A DNA stretch of 11,282 nucleotides from assembly GCA_025056955.1 (NCBI GenBank), contig JANWYL010000089.1, forward strand, positions 1-11,282, given 5' to 3'. Source of the DNA: Sandaracinaceae bacterium. GTDB lineage: Bacteria; Myxococcota_A; Polyangia; Polyangiales; Sandaracinaceae. The notes under the pieces are model-generated. The model searched no databases, was not told the origin of the DNA, and saw only the letters and a list, made by a program, of their open reading frames with translations. Shown here piece by piece: positions 1 through 6,788 of the stretch; positions within the stretch are counted from its first letter, which is position 1, and each line of letters begins with the position of its first letter. Both the position numbers and the translations under genes were made by a program.

Positions 1-363
1 AACACATTCTTTCGGCCAATAGACCCACGCCCGACAAGGCCCTCTGATCACCCGTTCCTTGACCAGCCCCATGGGGGTTGGAGGAAAGTCAAAGAGCGGA
101 ATGTAGCGATCCGCATCGGCCCTGGCCCGCCCCACATCACGTAATCCCCCACGCCGCTCCTCAAAGCGCTCAAGGCACTTGAGCATCGCCTGCATCTCTG
201 GATTCATTTCCTCATTTCGGTCGTTTCGAAGAGGCGCCTTTATCCGCAACGCCTCGCCCGCCACCCAAGCCCGAAGCGCCAAACGCGCAAACTTTCGTGT
301 CAAGGGCTCGGCCCCTCTCGCATCCAATTCCACTTCGTCAAAGCGCGTAAAATCATCAAGCAT
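1..363 (-). CDS. Alpha/beta-hydrolase-like protein, N-terminal part (runs off left edge)
   Basis: An open minus-strand frame of 121 codons starts at ATG 363-361 and has no stop before the window edge. A TAA lies in frame four codons upstream and an AGAGGG-type ribosome site sits just before the ATG, so this start is well supported. The translation has a run NPEMQAMLKCLERF, then a stretch ending in RVIRGPCRAWVYWPKE. This layout (an 'xPxxxxLL' helix, an Arg/Ala-rich linker, then a beta strand ending in a 'xxYxP' element) is how acetyl-esterase/HSL-type alpha/beta hydrolases begin. The oxyanion HGG motif and the Ser-Asp-His triad would lie beyond the edge, so the catalytic assignment cannot be confirmed. 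It is divergent from lnt across an 87-bp spacer. Gene reality is likely; family is moderately supported; substrate unknown. Confidence 0.6.
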   Translation of the reverse strand, partial: MLDDFTRFDEVELDARGAEPLTRKFARLALRAWVAGEALRIKAPLRNDRNEEMNPEMQAMLKCLERFEERRGGLRDVGRARADADRYIPLFDFPPTPMGLVKERVIRGPCRAWVYWPKECV

Positions 364-371
364 TTTCCCTC

Positions 372-395
372 TTTAACGCACTGGTTTTAACGCAC
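372..395. repeat. Two direct copies of TTTAACGCAC, 14-bp period
   Basis: TTTAACGCAC occurs at 372-381 and again at 386-395 with a 4-bp spacer. The copies sit immediately upstream of the minus-strand hydrolase start and in the spacer shared with lnt. Two in-phase copies in a short divergent promoter region resemble a tandem regulator-binding site, but no known operator is recognised. A short hairpin (GGAGC 411-415 with GCTCC 423-427) follows in the same spacer. Confidence 0.4.
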
Positions 396-432
396 CAGGA
401 AAAGGCGCAAGGAGCTTGCAACGCTCCCCTTC

Positions 433-441
433 TGCTATAGT
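433..441 (+). promoter_or_regulatory. Possible extended -10 promoter element for lnt
   Basis: TGCTATAGT matches an extended -10 (TGnTATAAT with one mismatch). The best -35-like hexamer, TTGCAA at 416-421, is only 14 bp away, so the element would depend on the TG extension. Transcription would start at about 447-451, essentially at the GTG codon of lnt, implying a very short or absent leader. Confidence 0.3.
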
Positions 442-450
442 CACGCCCTT

Positions 451-2001
451 GTGCTGCGAAGGCTGCGACCTTGGATGGTGCTTTTGCTGAGCGCCATTCT
501 CATGTTCCTTGGATTTGCCGGCTTCGGCCTCTGGCCAATTGCCTTCATCGCACCCCTTCCTGCCCTCTACGTCGCTGACCCATCCCTCGGTAACCATGGC
601 GGCTTTGAAAGGCCAAGGGATTGGCGTGCGATGTGGCGTTATTGGTTTTTTGGTTTTGTGAGCTACATCGGTGGATTTTATTGGATCGAATACACAATTC
701 GTGTTTTTGGTGGTTTTCATTGGGTTCTTTCGATTCTTTTTTCATCCATTTTTTGGGCATATCAAGGCTTGCAGTTTGCAATCTTTCTCTTTCTTTTTGC
801 AAAAGCGCGCATGAATGGATGGCCTGCATCCCTTGCAGGGGCATCTTCTTTCTTAGGCATCGAAGCCATTTTTCCAATGCTCTTCGAACACTATTACGGC
901 AATTCCCTCGTGCATGTGCCTCTTTTGATTCAAATTGCGGACATCGGCGGCCCTGGCATGTGCACGCTTCTTGTCATTGGAACTGCCAGCACTTTATATG
1001 AAATGATTGCAAGTCGCATTAAAAAAGCTCCTTTCCCAATACGATCAACAACCGCTTTTGCGCTCTATTGGCTCTTTGCTCTCGCTTATGGCATTTTTCG
1101 CATGAATTTAGAGCCTCAAAAAGAAGCAAATGCTCCTGCGATCGAAGTCGGGGTGATTCAAGCCAACCTTGGCTTATTTGACCGCTTTGAGCATCCACTT
1201 GATGGGATTTTGAAGCATTTGAAAATGACTGAGGAACTTTTGAAAAAGAACAAAAACCGCATTGATCTCATCGTTTGGCCAGAATCGGCCTTTCCATTTT
1301 TTATTCAAGATGAAAAAACATTTCGTCAAATCATCCCTCCCATTAAAAGCGCACTCCTTTTTGGAGGTATTAGAAAAGACAAAAACAATTGGCTTTATAA
1401 TACTGCATTTCTCTTTGATCCAAGCCGCTCGCTTCTCGATAGCTATGACAAAAACCACCTTTTGGCCTTTGGCGAATACATTCCGCTTGGAGATGTTTTC
1501 CCATCACTTTATGAGCTTTCGCCTCATTCTGGCCGATTTACCCCTGGGCATCATTTTTCTCCCCTCACCCTTCTTCTTCCCGACGGAAGGGCATTCCGCC
1601 TCACAGTGCTCATGTGTTATGAAGACATCTTGAGTGGTTTTGTGCGCCAAGCAGTCAGCGCAGGGCGTCCTCACCTTCTTGTGAATCTGACCGTTGATTC
1701 ATGGTTTGGAAACACCCATGAGCCATGGGTGCATCTCGCACTTTCTCAGTTTCGAGCAGTTGAACACAGGCGCTGGCTTGTGCGGAGCACAATCACAGGC
1801 GTCTCTGCTTTCATCGACTCCCGGGGAGTGGTGCGCCGCCATGGCAACGTTTTCAAAGAAGCCACCCTCTCAATGCGAGTGCCCCTCCGAGAAGAACACA
1901 CCCTCTTTGAATTGATCGGCCCTTGGCCTGGCTGGATCGGCCTTTTTTTAAGCCTCTTTTTTGCCTTTAAACCCCGCCGCACGCTAGCTCCCCCGTTTTG
2001 A
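451..2001 (+). CDS. lnt: Apolipoprotein N-acyltransferase Lnt
   Basis: Lnt transfers an acyl chain from phospholipid to the N-terminal cysteine of lipoproteins, the last step of lipoprotein maturation at the inner membrane. The 516-residue product has about 220 residues of hydrophobic N-terminal membrane segments, a nitrilase-like periplasmic domain (about 230-475) and a C-terminal membrane helix (about 488-507). The catalytic triad is visible: E278 in VWPESAFP, K334 in YDKNHLLAFGEY, and C389 in LMCYED. The accessory residues E342, Y390, E391 and W418 are also present. Length matches the family. The usual NDAWFG reads VDSWFG (415-420), a noticeable change. The GTG at 451 gives an Arg-rich MLRRLRPW before the first helix, favouring it over the in-frame ATG at 475, but neither has a good ribosome site. 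Much of 620-1500 is visibly more AT-rich than the flanking genes. The 3' end overlaps the convergent flotillin gene by 18 bp. Confidence 0.95.
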   Translation: MLRRLRPWMVLLLSAILMFLGFAGFGLWPIAFIAPLPALYVADPSLGNHGGFERPRDWRAMWRYWFFGFVSYIGGFYWIEYTIRVFGGFHWVLSILFSSIFWAYQGLQFAIFLFLFAKARMNGWPASLAGASSFLGIEAIFPMLFEHYYGNSLVHVPLLIQIADIGGPGMCTLLVIGTASTLYEMIASRIKKAPFPIRSTTAFALYWLFALAYGIFRMNLEPQKEANAPAIEVGVIQANLGLFDRFEHPLDGILKHLKMTEELLKKNKNRIDLIVWPESAFPFFIQDEKTFRQIIPPIKSALLFGGIRKDKNNWLYNTAFLFDPSRSLLDSYDKNHLLAFGEYIPLGDVFPSLYELSPHSGRFTPGHHFSPLTLLLPDGRAFRLTVLMCYEDILSGFVRQAVSAGRPHLLVNLTVDSWFGNTHEPWVHLALSQFRAVEHRRWLVRSTITGVSAFIDSRGVVRRHGNVFKEATLSMRVPLREEHTLFELIGPWPGWIGLFLSLFFAFKPRRTLAPPF

Positions 2002-3276
2002 GGGCATCTGACCCCCGCTCTCTTGGTTTGAAGCATGCTTGAACCAGCGCTCTTGGGCGATTTTCATCACATCGACCCCGAGGGCAGCTTTGATTTCTTC
2101 ATTGGCAGCCATAAGGGAGGCTCCGATCCGATTGGTTTCCTTGGCAGCCGTGCCAAGTACAACCAGCTCATCGACTTTAACCCCCTCCATCCCCTGGAGC
2201 ACCCGCTCGATCACAGGCAAAAGCTTTTGGAGAAGAAGGACCTCTCGACCTGCTCCTCCAGTGGCCCGATAGGTTGCAGCAAGGGTCTTGAGCGCAGCAG
2301 CCGTGGCCTTCCCCTGCTCGATGATCTTTGCGGCTTGGGCTTTGGCTTCTTGCTCTGCGGCCAAGCGCGCGGCTTCAGCAGGCTGAAGCACGTCGGCATC
2401 AAGCTGAAGCTTCACCTGCTGGATTCGGGCTTCTTGCATTTCGATTTGGGCGCGGGTCTGGGCAATAAGGGCTTGGACCTCGGCTTGTTGCTCTGCAATC
2501 ATCGCGCTGCGCTTGGTTTGGGCATCGGCAATGCGGCGCTGGGTATCGGCCCGCGCCACCTCGATTTGGGCTTGGATTTTGCGTATCTCCGCCTCCATCA
2601 TGTTGCGCCACCGCTGTTCTGCGGTCTGAGCGCGGGCCTGGGCCTCTGCGATTTGCGCCCGCTTGCGCACTTCTGCCGAACGCATCCGACCAATCGCGTC
2701 AAGGTAACCCACCTCGTCGCTCACGTTTTGGATCTTGAGCGTGTCAAGCACCAAACCGAGGCTCGAAAGATCGTGCTCAGCCTCCTCTGCCAAACGCTTG
2801 GCAAAAGCCTCTTTGTCTTGGTTGACCTGCTCAGGCGTGAGGCTCGCCAAAACCCCCCGCAAATTTCCCTCAAGGGTTTCTCGCGCAATTTCCATGATCT
2901 CCCCCCTTGTTTTTCCCAAAAAACGCTCAAGCGCATTGTGGATGAGGGGTTCGTCTCCTGGGATTTTGATATTGGCCACTCCCTGCACAGTGAGGGGAAT
3001 TCCGCCTTTTGAATAAGCCCCCCGCACTTCAAGCTCAATGATCATGTTTGAGAGATCCATCGAATCGACGGTTTCGAAAATCGGAATCCGAATCGCGCGC
3101 CCCCCTTTGACAATGCGATAGCCAATTTTTTTTCCATCTGGGGTCACTCGAGAAGTGGCACCTGAAAAAATTAAAACCTGATTTGGTGGGCAAATGTAAA
3201 GCACGTTTTTGATCACAGCAATTGCTGTGATCATTGCAAAAAAAACAATTACAACAATTAAAGCAGCAGTCAACAT
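1984..3276 (-). CDS. Flotillin-like SPFH/band 7 membrane protein B
   Basis: Flotillins are membrane-anchored scaffold proteins that oligomerise and organise membrane microdomains. This 430-residue product has an N-terminal membrane helix (about 3-22), an SPFH/band 7 domain (about 25-205; markers include GYRIVKGG, AYSKGGIP, TPEQVNQD and LDTLKIQNVSD), then a long Ala/Gln/Glu/Arg-rich coiled coil (about 210-325) and a C-terminal oligomerisation-type segment. ATG 3276-3274 is preferred over the TTG one codon upstream: AGGAGG lies six bases before the ATG, and the ATG shares its A with the stop of the upstream paralogue (TGATG). That arrangement predicts translational coupling. It is closely similar to flotillin A through the whole SPFH region, so the pair arose by tandem duplication. 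It ends 18 bp inside the end of lnt on the other strand. Specific cellular role unknown. Confidence 0.9.
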   Translation of the reverse strand: MLTAALIVVIVFFAMITAIAVIKNVLYICPPNQVLIFSGATSRVTPDGKKIGYRIVKGGRAIRIPIFETVDSMDLSNMIIELEVRGAYSKGGIPLTVQGVANIKIPGDEPLIHNALERFLGKTRGEIMEIARETLEGNLRGVLASLTPEQVNQDKEAFAKRLAEEAEHDLSSLGLVLDTLKIQNVSDEVGYLDAIGRMRSAEVRKRAQIAEAQARAQTAEQRWRNMMEAEIRKIQAQIEVARADTQRRIADAQTKRSAMIAEQQAEVQALIAQTRAQIEMQEARIQQVKLQLDADVLQPAEAARLAAEQEAKAQAAKIIEQGKATAAALKTLAATYRATGGAGREVLLLQKLLPVIERVLQGMEGVKVDELVVLGTAAKETNRIGASLMAANEEIKAALGVDVMKIAQERWFKHASNQESGGQMPSKRGS

Positions 3277-4607
3277 CAACGACCTCCTCTGTCTTGAGCC
3301 AAAAGAAGGGCAGGAACATCCACCCCTGTCGAATCCGCAAGGGCTTTGAGCACGGTTCCAATCATTTTCGCCCGGCTTGCCGCATAAGCAGCAATCGCGC
3401 TCCCATCACCCCCGTCAACGACTCGCACCTCTTTTGCCTCAAAGTGCCCCAAGCGACGGACAACTGCATCGACAATTTGCTCAAGGTGTTGAATCACAAA
3501 AAGCTGCCGGGCGTCTTGCCCCATGCTGGCCCAAGCATCTGCCATCGCCCGCAACACTTCGCCCGCCGCAATGCCGTTTTCAATCGTGGGAGCTGCAAGC
3601 CCTTTGGCTTCGATCTCTTGGGCCCGACGTCTGAATTCAGAGGGAATGACCACCTCAGCTTGGAGGCGCTTCTGCTCGAGCTGGGCACGCAGGGCTTGAA
3701 GCTCAAGCTCAGCCATCGCCCTTGCGGTCTTTGCGGCTGCCTCTGCCTCCATCTCCACCGCCCTCGCCTCTCCTTCAAGCTGAGCAAGGATTTGACGGAG
3801 TTCATTCTGCTTGGTTTGGATGGCCATTTGTGCTGTGGCACGCGCAAGCTCCGCCCGCTGCTCGGCTTCGGCCTGGGCCTGCTGGATCTCTTGGTTTGCC
3901 TGGCTTTCAGCGTTTTCCGCATCACGAAGGGCCGCTGCAATCTTTGGACGGCCAATCGAATCAAGATAACCAGTTGAATCGCTTACGCTTTGAATTTTAA
4001 GCGTATCGAGCTGCAACCCCAAAATGTGAAAATCATCTTCTGCCACTTGCATGAGCTTCTCTGCAAATTTTAATCGATCTTCATTGACTTCCTCCGGTGT
4101 AAGTTGCGCCAAAACCTCGCGCAAAACCCCCTCAAGGGTCTGCTGAGCCACCATTTGGATTTCTGCCCTGCTTTTATTCAAAAATCGCTCAATCGCATTT
4201 CGTAAAATCCGTTCGTCTGAATGGATTTTGACGTTTGCAACCGCATGGATTTCAATTGGGATATTCCCCTTCGAATATGCATTTCGCACCACAACGTCAA
4301 CCGGAATCGTCGTCATATCAAGCGAATTGACAATTTCGATAATCGGGATTCGAAAAGCCCTATGACCAGACTTGACAACCCGATAGCCAATGATTTGACC
4401 GTCTTCTGTTTGGTAGCGCCTTCCTGAAAACACCAATACTTCATTTGGGCAGGCGATGTTTAGAAAAGACTTGAGCACTTGAATCAATATCAAAATCCCT
4501 AGCCCAATCCCTGCCGCCGCACCAACCACATAAAGCAACGTGGTTGGATCGATCGCATCCATTTGGGCAATTCTTCCGGCCCCAGAAAAAAGATCTGCCT
4601 CATTCAT
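3276..4607 (-). CDS. Flotillin-like SPFH/band 7 membrane protein A
   Basis: The 443-residue product is a second SPFH scaffold protein. After about 20 polar residues comes one membrane helix (about 22-46), then the SPFH domain (about 50-225, with NEVLVFSGR, GYRVVKSGH, AYSKGNIP, TPEEVNED and LDTLKIQSVSD), a coiled coil rich in Ala, Glu and Gln (about 225-325), and a C-terminal part resembling flotillin ends. The chosen ATG (4607-4605) has GGGAG eight bases upstream; the GTG three codons earlier overlaps that site and is less likely. The N-terminal tail before the membrane helix is longer than in flotillin B. The gene follows the nfeD-like gene by 58 bases, the classic partner order, and its stop overlaps the next flotillin start. 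Family call is firm. Whether the two proteins form a mixed oligomer is inference. Confidence 0.92.
   Translation of the reverse strand: MNEADLFSGAGRIAQMDAIDPTTLLYVVGAAAGIGLGILILIQVLKSFLNIACPNEVLVFSGRRYQTEDGQIIGYRVVKSGHRAFRIPIIEIVNSLDMTTIPVDVVVRNAYSKGNIPIEIHAVANVKIHSDERILRNAIERFLNKSRAEIQMVAQQTLEGVLREVLAQLTPEEVNEDRLKFAEKLMQVAEDDFHILGLQLDTLKIQSVSDSTGYLDSIGRPKIAAALRDAENAESQANQEIQQAQAEAEQRAELARATAQMAIQTKQNELRQILAQLEGEARAVEMEAEAAAKTARAMAELELQALRAQLEQKRLQAEVVIPSEFRRRAQEIEAKGLAAPTIENGIAAGEVLRAMADAWASMGQDARQLFVIQHLEQIVDAVVRRLGHFEAKEVRVVDGGDGSAIAAYAASRAKMIGTVLKALADSTGVDVPALLLAQDRGGR
3283..3288 (-). promoter_or_regulatory. Ribosome binding site deciding the flotillin B start
   Basis: A consensus AGGAGG on the minus strand lies inside the last codons of flotillin A, six bases before ATG 3276. 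It is only three bases from the alternative TTG at 3279, so it favours the ATG. It supports efficient reinitiation or coupling across the TGATG junction. Confidence 0.75.
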
Positions 4608-4665
4608 GATATCCACTCCCTTCTAACCGACAAAACAATTATGCTGCCAATTCCTCATTTTCATT

Positions 4666-5262
4666 TTATGCCAAGCCACTCGTTTTTCTTTTTTCTTCGC
4701 CAGGATTCACTCGCGCGACTTTGGCGCGAAGCCCCTCCATTTCCACAATCATCACTTCTTCCTTGGCTTGGTAGGCTCCCTCATCAAGGCCAGTGCAGAG
4801 GAGATCGATTGTGGCCCCTTTGATTTCCACCCTCACTTTACCGACCTCTCCTGCTCCAAAGCCAACAAGGAGGCGTCCCGTTTTCCCAATATAATCGCTC
4901 GCCTCAATCGCACTGTTTGCACTGCTTGAATTGAGCACACGATAAAGCCAGTTTGCAAAAAAACCTGCAAAACCTCCAACTCCAAAAGACGCAATTGCGC
5001 TCACCACCTCGCTTTCACTTACGCCAATTCCGCGAAGCGAAAGCCCAGTCAATCCAAAAAAACATAAAAAAAAGACCCAAAACCGAAAAGAAAAGAAACG
5101 AAAAACCAGTGGGTTTGAGGTGCCCTTTAGGCCGTCATCTTGAGAAGCGCTCGTCTCTCCATCGTGGTGGTCCCCAACCTCTCCCTCCTTTCCACCGAGA
5201 AGCAGGTTTCCACCCAAAAGGAGGCCACCCAGAATCAGAGAAAACACATATGCGTAGATCAT
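4666..5262 (-). CDS. NfeD-like membrane protein with C-terminal OB-fold
   Basis: The 198-residue product has a membrane helix at 1-23, a charged, polar loop (about 24-50), two more helices (about 54-78 and 84-108), and a soluble C-terminal domain from about 124 to 186. That domain begins IGKTGRLLVGFG and continues with alternating beta strands ending in GLRAKVARV, the pattern of the NfeD OB-fold. The short form without a protease domain matches NfeD proteins encoded beside flotillins (the YuaF-YuaG type in Bacillus), and here flotillin A follows directly. The ribosome site is weak (AAGAGAAG before ATG 5262). The protein probably works with the flotillins at the membrane. The polar loop contains a short DHHDGE run that could bind metal; this is only a suggestion. 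Confidence 0.85.
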   Translation of the reverse strand: MIYAYVFSLILGGLLLGGNLLLGGKEGEVGDHHDGETSASQDDGLKGTSNPLVFRFFSFRFWVFFLCFFGLTGLSLRGIGVSESEVVSAIASFGVGGFAGFFANWLYRVLNSSSANSAIEASDYIGKTGRLLVGFGAGEVGKVRVEIKGATIDLLCTGLDEGAYQAKEEVMIVEMEGLRAKVARVNPGEEKRKTSGLA

Positions 5263-5296
5263 CGCTTCTCTTACAATATCTCAGATCCAGCCCCTC

Positions 5297-5318
5297 TTGA
5301 ACACTCCCCAAAGTTCAA
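5297..5318. repeat. Inverted repeat TTGAAC / GTTCAA upstream of nfeD-like gene
   Basis: Perfect 6-bp arms (5297-5302 and 5313-5318) flank a 10-base spacer within the 79-base gap between the zinc-ribbon gene and the nfeD-like gene. On the minus strand it lies upstream of a weak promoter-like pair (TTCAAG, 17 bases, TATTGT), so it could be an operator for an internal promoter. Chance occurrence is quite possible. Confidence 0.25.
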
Positions 5319-5341
5319 AACGATTCAAACCCAAAAGAGCG

Positions 5342-5884
5342 CTATTGCGCTGCTCCCCGAACCCGCTTTTGCACGCTTTCACCCACAAATGCCCCAAAAA
5401 GAGAGATCATGACGCCCATCCCCCCACCCCCCACATAGGCCACCATTGAAGGCTCAAAGCCATCTGGCGTGATCGACCTGAGGTAAACGATCGTCGGAAC
5501 CACTGCAATGAGTGCCCCTGCTGCAGGTTCAAGAAAGGTCTTTCCTGGTGATACAAAACCAACCGCAATCCCGCCGATAAACCAAATCAATATGGAGAGC
5601 GCAAGACCAGGAAAGCCTTGTGGATCGTAACTCGGAATCACGAGGGGCAAAAGCGCGATGAAAAAAGCCTGAAGAAGAAGGTAAATGCCCATCGAAACCA
5701 GCACCCAAATGGGCGAAAACCCCTCTTGTTGGTTTCTCTTTCTTGCAGCCTCAGTGGCTGTGTACTGCACTTCGATTTGCTCAAGCCGCGCCCCACAAGA
5801 GATGCAACGCTTTGTGCCAGGTTGATTTTGGAAGCCGCAAACGTGGCAAACGAGGAGCTCCGCATTCGCCATGCTCCCAATCAT
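5342..5884 (-). CDS. Zinc-ribbon protein with four membrane helices, function unknown
   Basis: The 180-residue product begins with a two-knuckle zinc ribbon: C13-x2-C16 and C27-x2-C30 (CHVCG and CISCG). A short basic, Gln/Glu-rich linker (about 33-54) follows, then four hydrophobic segments at about 57-83, 92-111, 117-135 and 147-168. The last contains a glycine cluster (YVGGGGMGV). No named family was recognised beyond this layout. It starts 41 bases after the ribA stop and precedes the nfeD-like gene by 79 bases on the same strand, so it may be co-transcribed with both. The start is uncertain: ATG 5884 and ATG 5872 each have a G-rich sequence too close to be an ideal ribosome site, and both leave the zinc ribbon intact. 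A role with the NfeD/flotillin module is inferred from position only. Confidence 0.8.
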   Translation of the reverse strand: MIGSMANAELLVCHVCGFQNQPGTKRCISCGARLEQIEVQYTATEAARKRNQQEGFSPIWVLVSMGIYLLLQAFFIALLPLVIPSYDPQGFPGLALSILIWFIGGIAVGFVSPGKTFLEPAAGALIAVVPTIVYLRSITPDGFEPSMVAYVGGGGMGVMISLFGAFVGESVQKRVRGAAQ

Positions 5885-5925
5885 ACCCTTTTTTGGGCAT
5901 TTGGCGAATTCTTCTTCACAAGAGA

Positions 5926-6675
5926 CTACTCCACCTGGGGGTCATGAGGCACCTCAATCAGGCGGTGAGGGGGCACTGGCGGCGCCTTTGATTCATCCAT
6001 CGGATGACCCATGAGCTCGTGCCCCATCCTCTGCCCCTTGGTGTGGAGATAGGCAGCGTTATATCGGTTTGGGTGAATGGGTACAGGCTCCCTTCGAAGG
6101 ATTTGCACTCCCTCTTCGCGCAAGGCCTTCACCTTATAGGGATTGTTGGTGAGAAGAACGATCGAGCGCACCTCCAGGTCGGCCAACATTCGCGCCGCCA
6201 CATCAAAACGACGGGCATCATCAGGAAAGCCAAGCATGCGATTGGCATCAACTGTGTCTACGCCTTTTTCCTGAAGGGCATATGCCCGGATTTTGTTGCC
6301 AAGGCCGATGCCCCGCCCCTCTTGGCGGAGGTAAAGCACCACCCCTGTATTGGCACTTGCAATCGCCCTCAGGGCATAGTCAAGCTGCTCCCGGCAGTCG
6401 CACTTGAGGGAGTGCAACACCTCACCTGTTAGGCATTCGCTATGAACCCGGGCAAGCACTCCCTCCTTTCCCTCTGGCTGCCCCTTGACAACCGCCAGAT
6501 GCTCTTTGAAAAAACGCTCTCCACCATATGAAGTTGGCAGATACTCCCTGTAACAAATCACGCGGAAAAAGCCATATTCTGTTGGAATCGTGCTCTCGGC
6601 GTAGCGGGTGAGGAGAAGCCCCTGAGCCTGAGAGAAGTCTTTGAGGGCAGTTGAGTCGAAGCTTGGCTTGGTCAT
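5926..6675 (-). CDS. ribA: GTP cyclohydrolase II
   Basis: RibA opens and hydrolyses GTP to 2,5-diamino-6-ribosylamino-4-pyrimidinone 5'-phosphate, the first committed step of riboflavin synthesis, in the cytoplasm. The 249-residue product carries the family signatures: ARVHSECLTGEVLHSLKCDC with zinc ligands C81, C92 and C94; the catalytic LYLRQEGRGIGLGNKIRAYA (114-133); LTNNPYKV (175-182); and YLHTKGQRMGH (209-219). It is a stand-alone enzyme, not fused to the dihydroxybutanone-phosphate synthase RibB. It has about 28 residues before the IPTEYG core and a proline-rich tail of about 30 residues beyond the usual C-terminus. ATG 6675 is chosen; ATG 6741 would add 22 residues and is a possible alternative. 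The frame stays open to ATG 6831, but that codon lies upstream of the promoter and inside the divergent gene. No other riboflavin gene is in the window. Confidence 0.93.
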   Translation of the reverse strand: MTKPSFDSTALKDFSQAQGLLLTRYAESTIPTEYGFFRVICYREYLPTSYGGERFFKEHLAVVKGQPEGKEGVLARVHSECLTGEVLHSLKCDCREQLDYALRAIASANTGVVLYLRQEGRGIGLGNKIRAYALQEKGVDTVDANRMLGFPDDARRFDVAARMLADLEVRSIVLLTNNPYKVKALREEGVQILRREPVPIHPNRYNAAYLHTKGQRMGHELMGHPMDESKAPPVPPHRLIEVPHDPQVE

Positions 6676-6708
6676 TAGAACACCCGGCAATTGGTTGCGG
6701 ATAAAGCA

Positions 6709-6730
6709 GCAGGCAAAGCCAACTGCCTGC
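6709..6730 (-). promoter_or_regulatory. 7-bp perfect hairpin in the ribA leader
   Basis: GCAGGCA (6709-6715) and TGCCTGC (6724-6730) form a perfect stem around an 8-base loop. It lies between the predicted ribA promoter and ATG 6675. No T-run follows on either strand, so it is not an intrinsic terminator. If translation instead starts at ATG 6741, the hairpin lies within coding sequence. The sequence does not match the conserved core of the FMN riboswitch. Confidence 0.4.
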
Positions 6731-6757
6731 ATCAAGTTCATGCGAGTTGCCGTTTGA

Positions 6758-6785
6758 ATACTAGGTCTCGGTCGGAGATCGTCAA
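6758..6785 (-). promoter_or_regulatory. Predicted sigma-70-type promoter for ribA and downstream genes
   Basis: On the minus strand TTGACG (6785-6780) is followed after 16 bases by TAGTAT (6763-6758), giving 5 of 6 and 4 of 6 matches to the -35 and -10 consensus. The start of transcription would be near 6751, leaving a leader of about 76 bases before ATG 6675. The -35 lies just upstream of the divergent small gene, overlapping its 5' leader. Confidence 0.5.
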
Positions 6786-6788
6786 GAC

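Noticed and set aside
1914..1949. Terminator-like GATCGGCC repeats followed by seven T at the end of lnt
   Set aside because: The GGCC arms give only a 4-bp stem with a long loop, and the T-run lies within the Lnt coding sequence, more than 50 bases before the stop.
2035..3012. Long open frame on the plus strand opposite flotillin B
   Set aside because: It is the antisense shadow of an Ala/Gln/Glu-rich coiled-coil gene; the translation is Leu/Gly/His-rich without any domain, while the minus strand encodes a clear SPFH protein.
3234..3977. Open frame on the plus strand opposite flotillin A and the flotillin junction
   Set aside because: Same reason: antisense of the coiled-coil region, no recognisable domain, and it spans the ends of two well-supported genes.
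5338..5351. AGCGC-TATT-GCGCT hairpin at the stop of the zinc-ribbon gene followed by CTTTT on the minus strand
   Set aside because: The stem is only five base pairs and the T-run is short, so it is too weak to call a terminator.
6676..6788. FMN riboswitch upstream of ribA
   Set aside because: The conserved riboswitch core was looked for on the minus strand and not seen.
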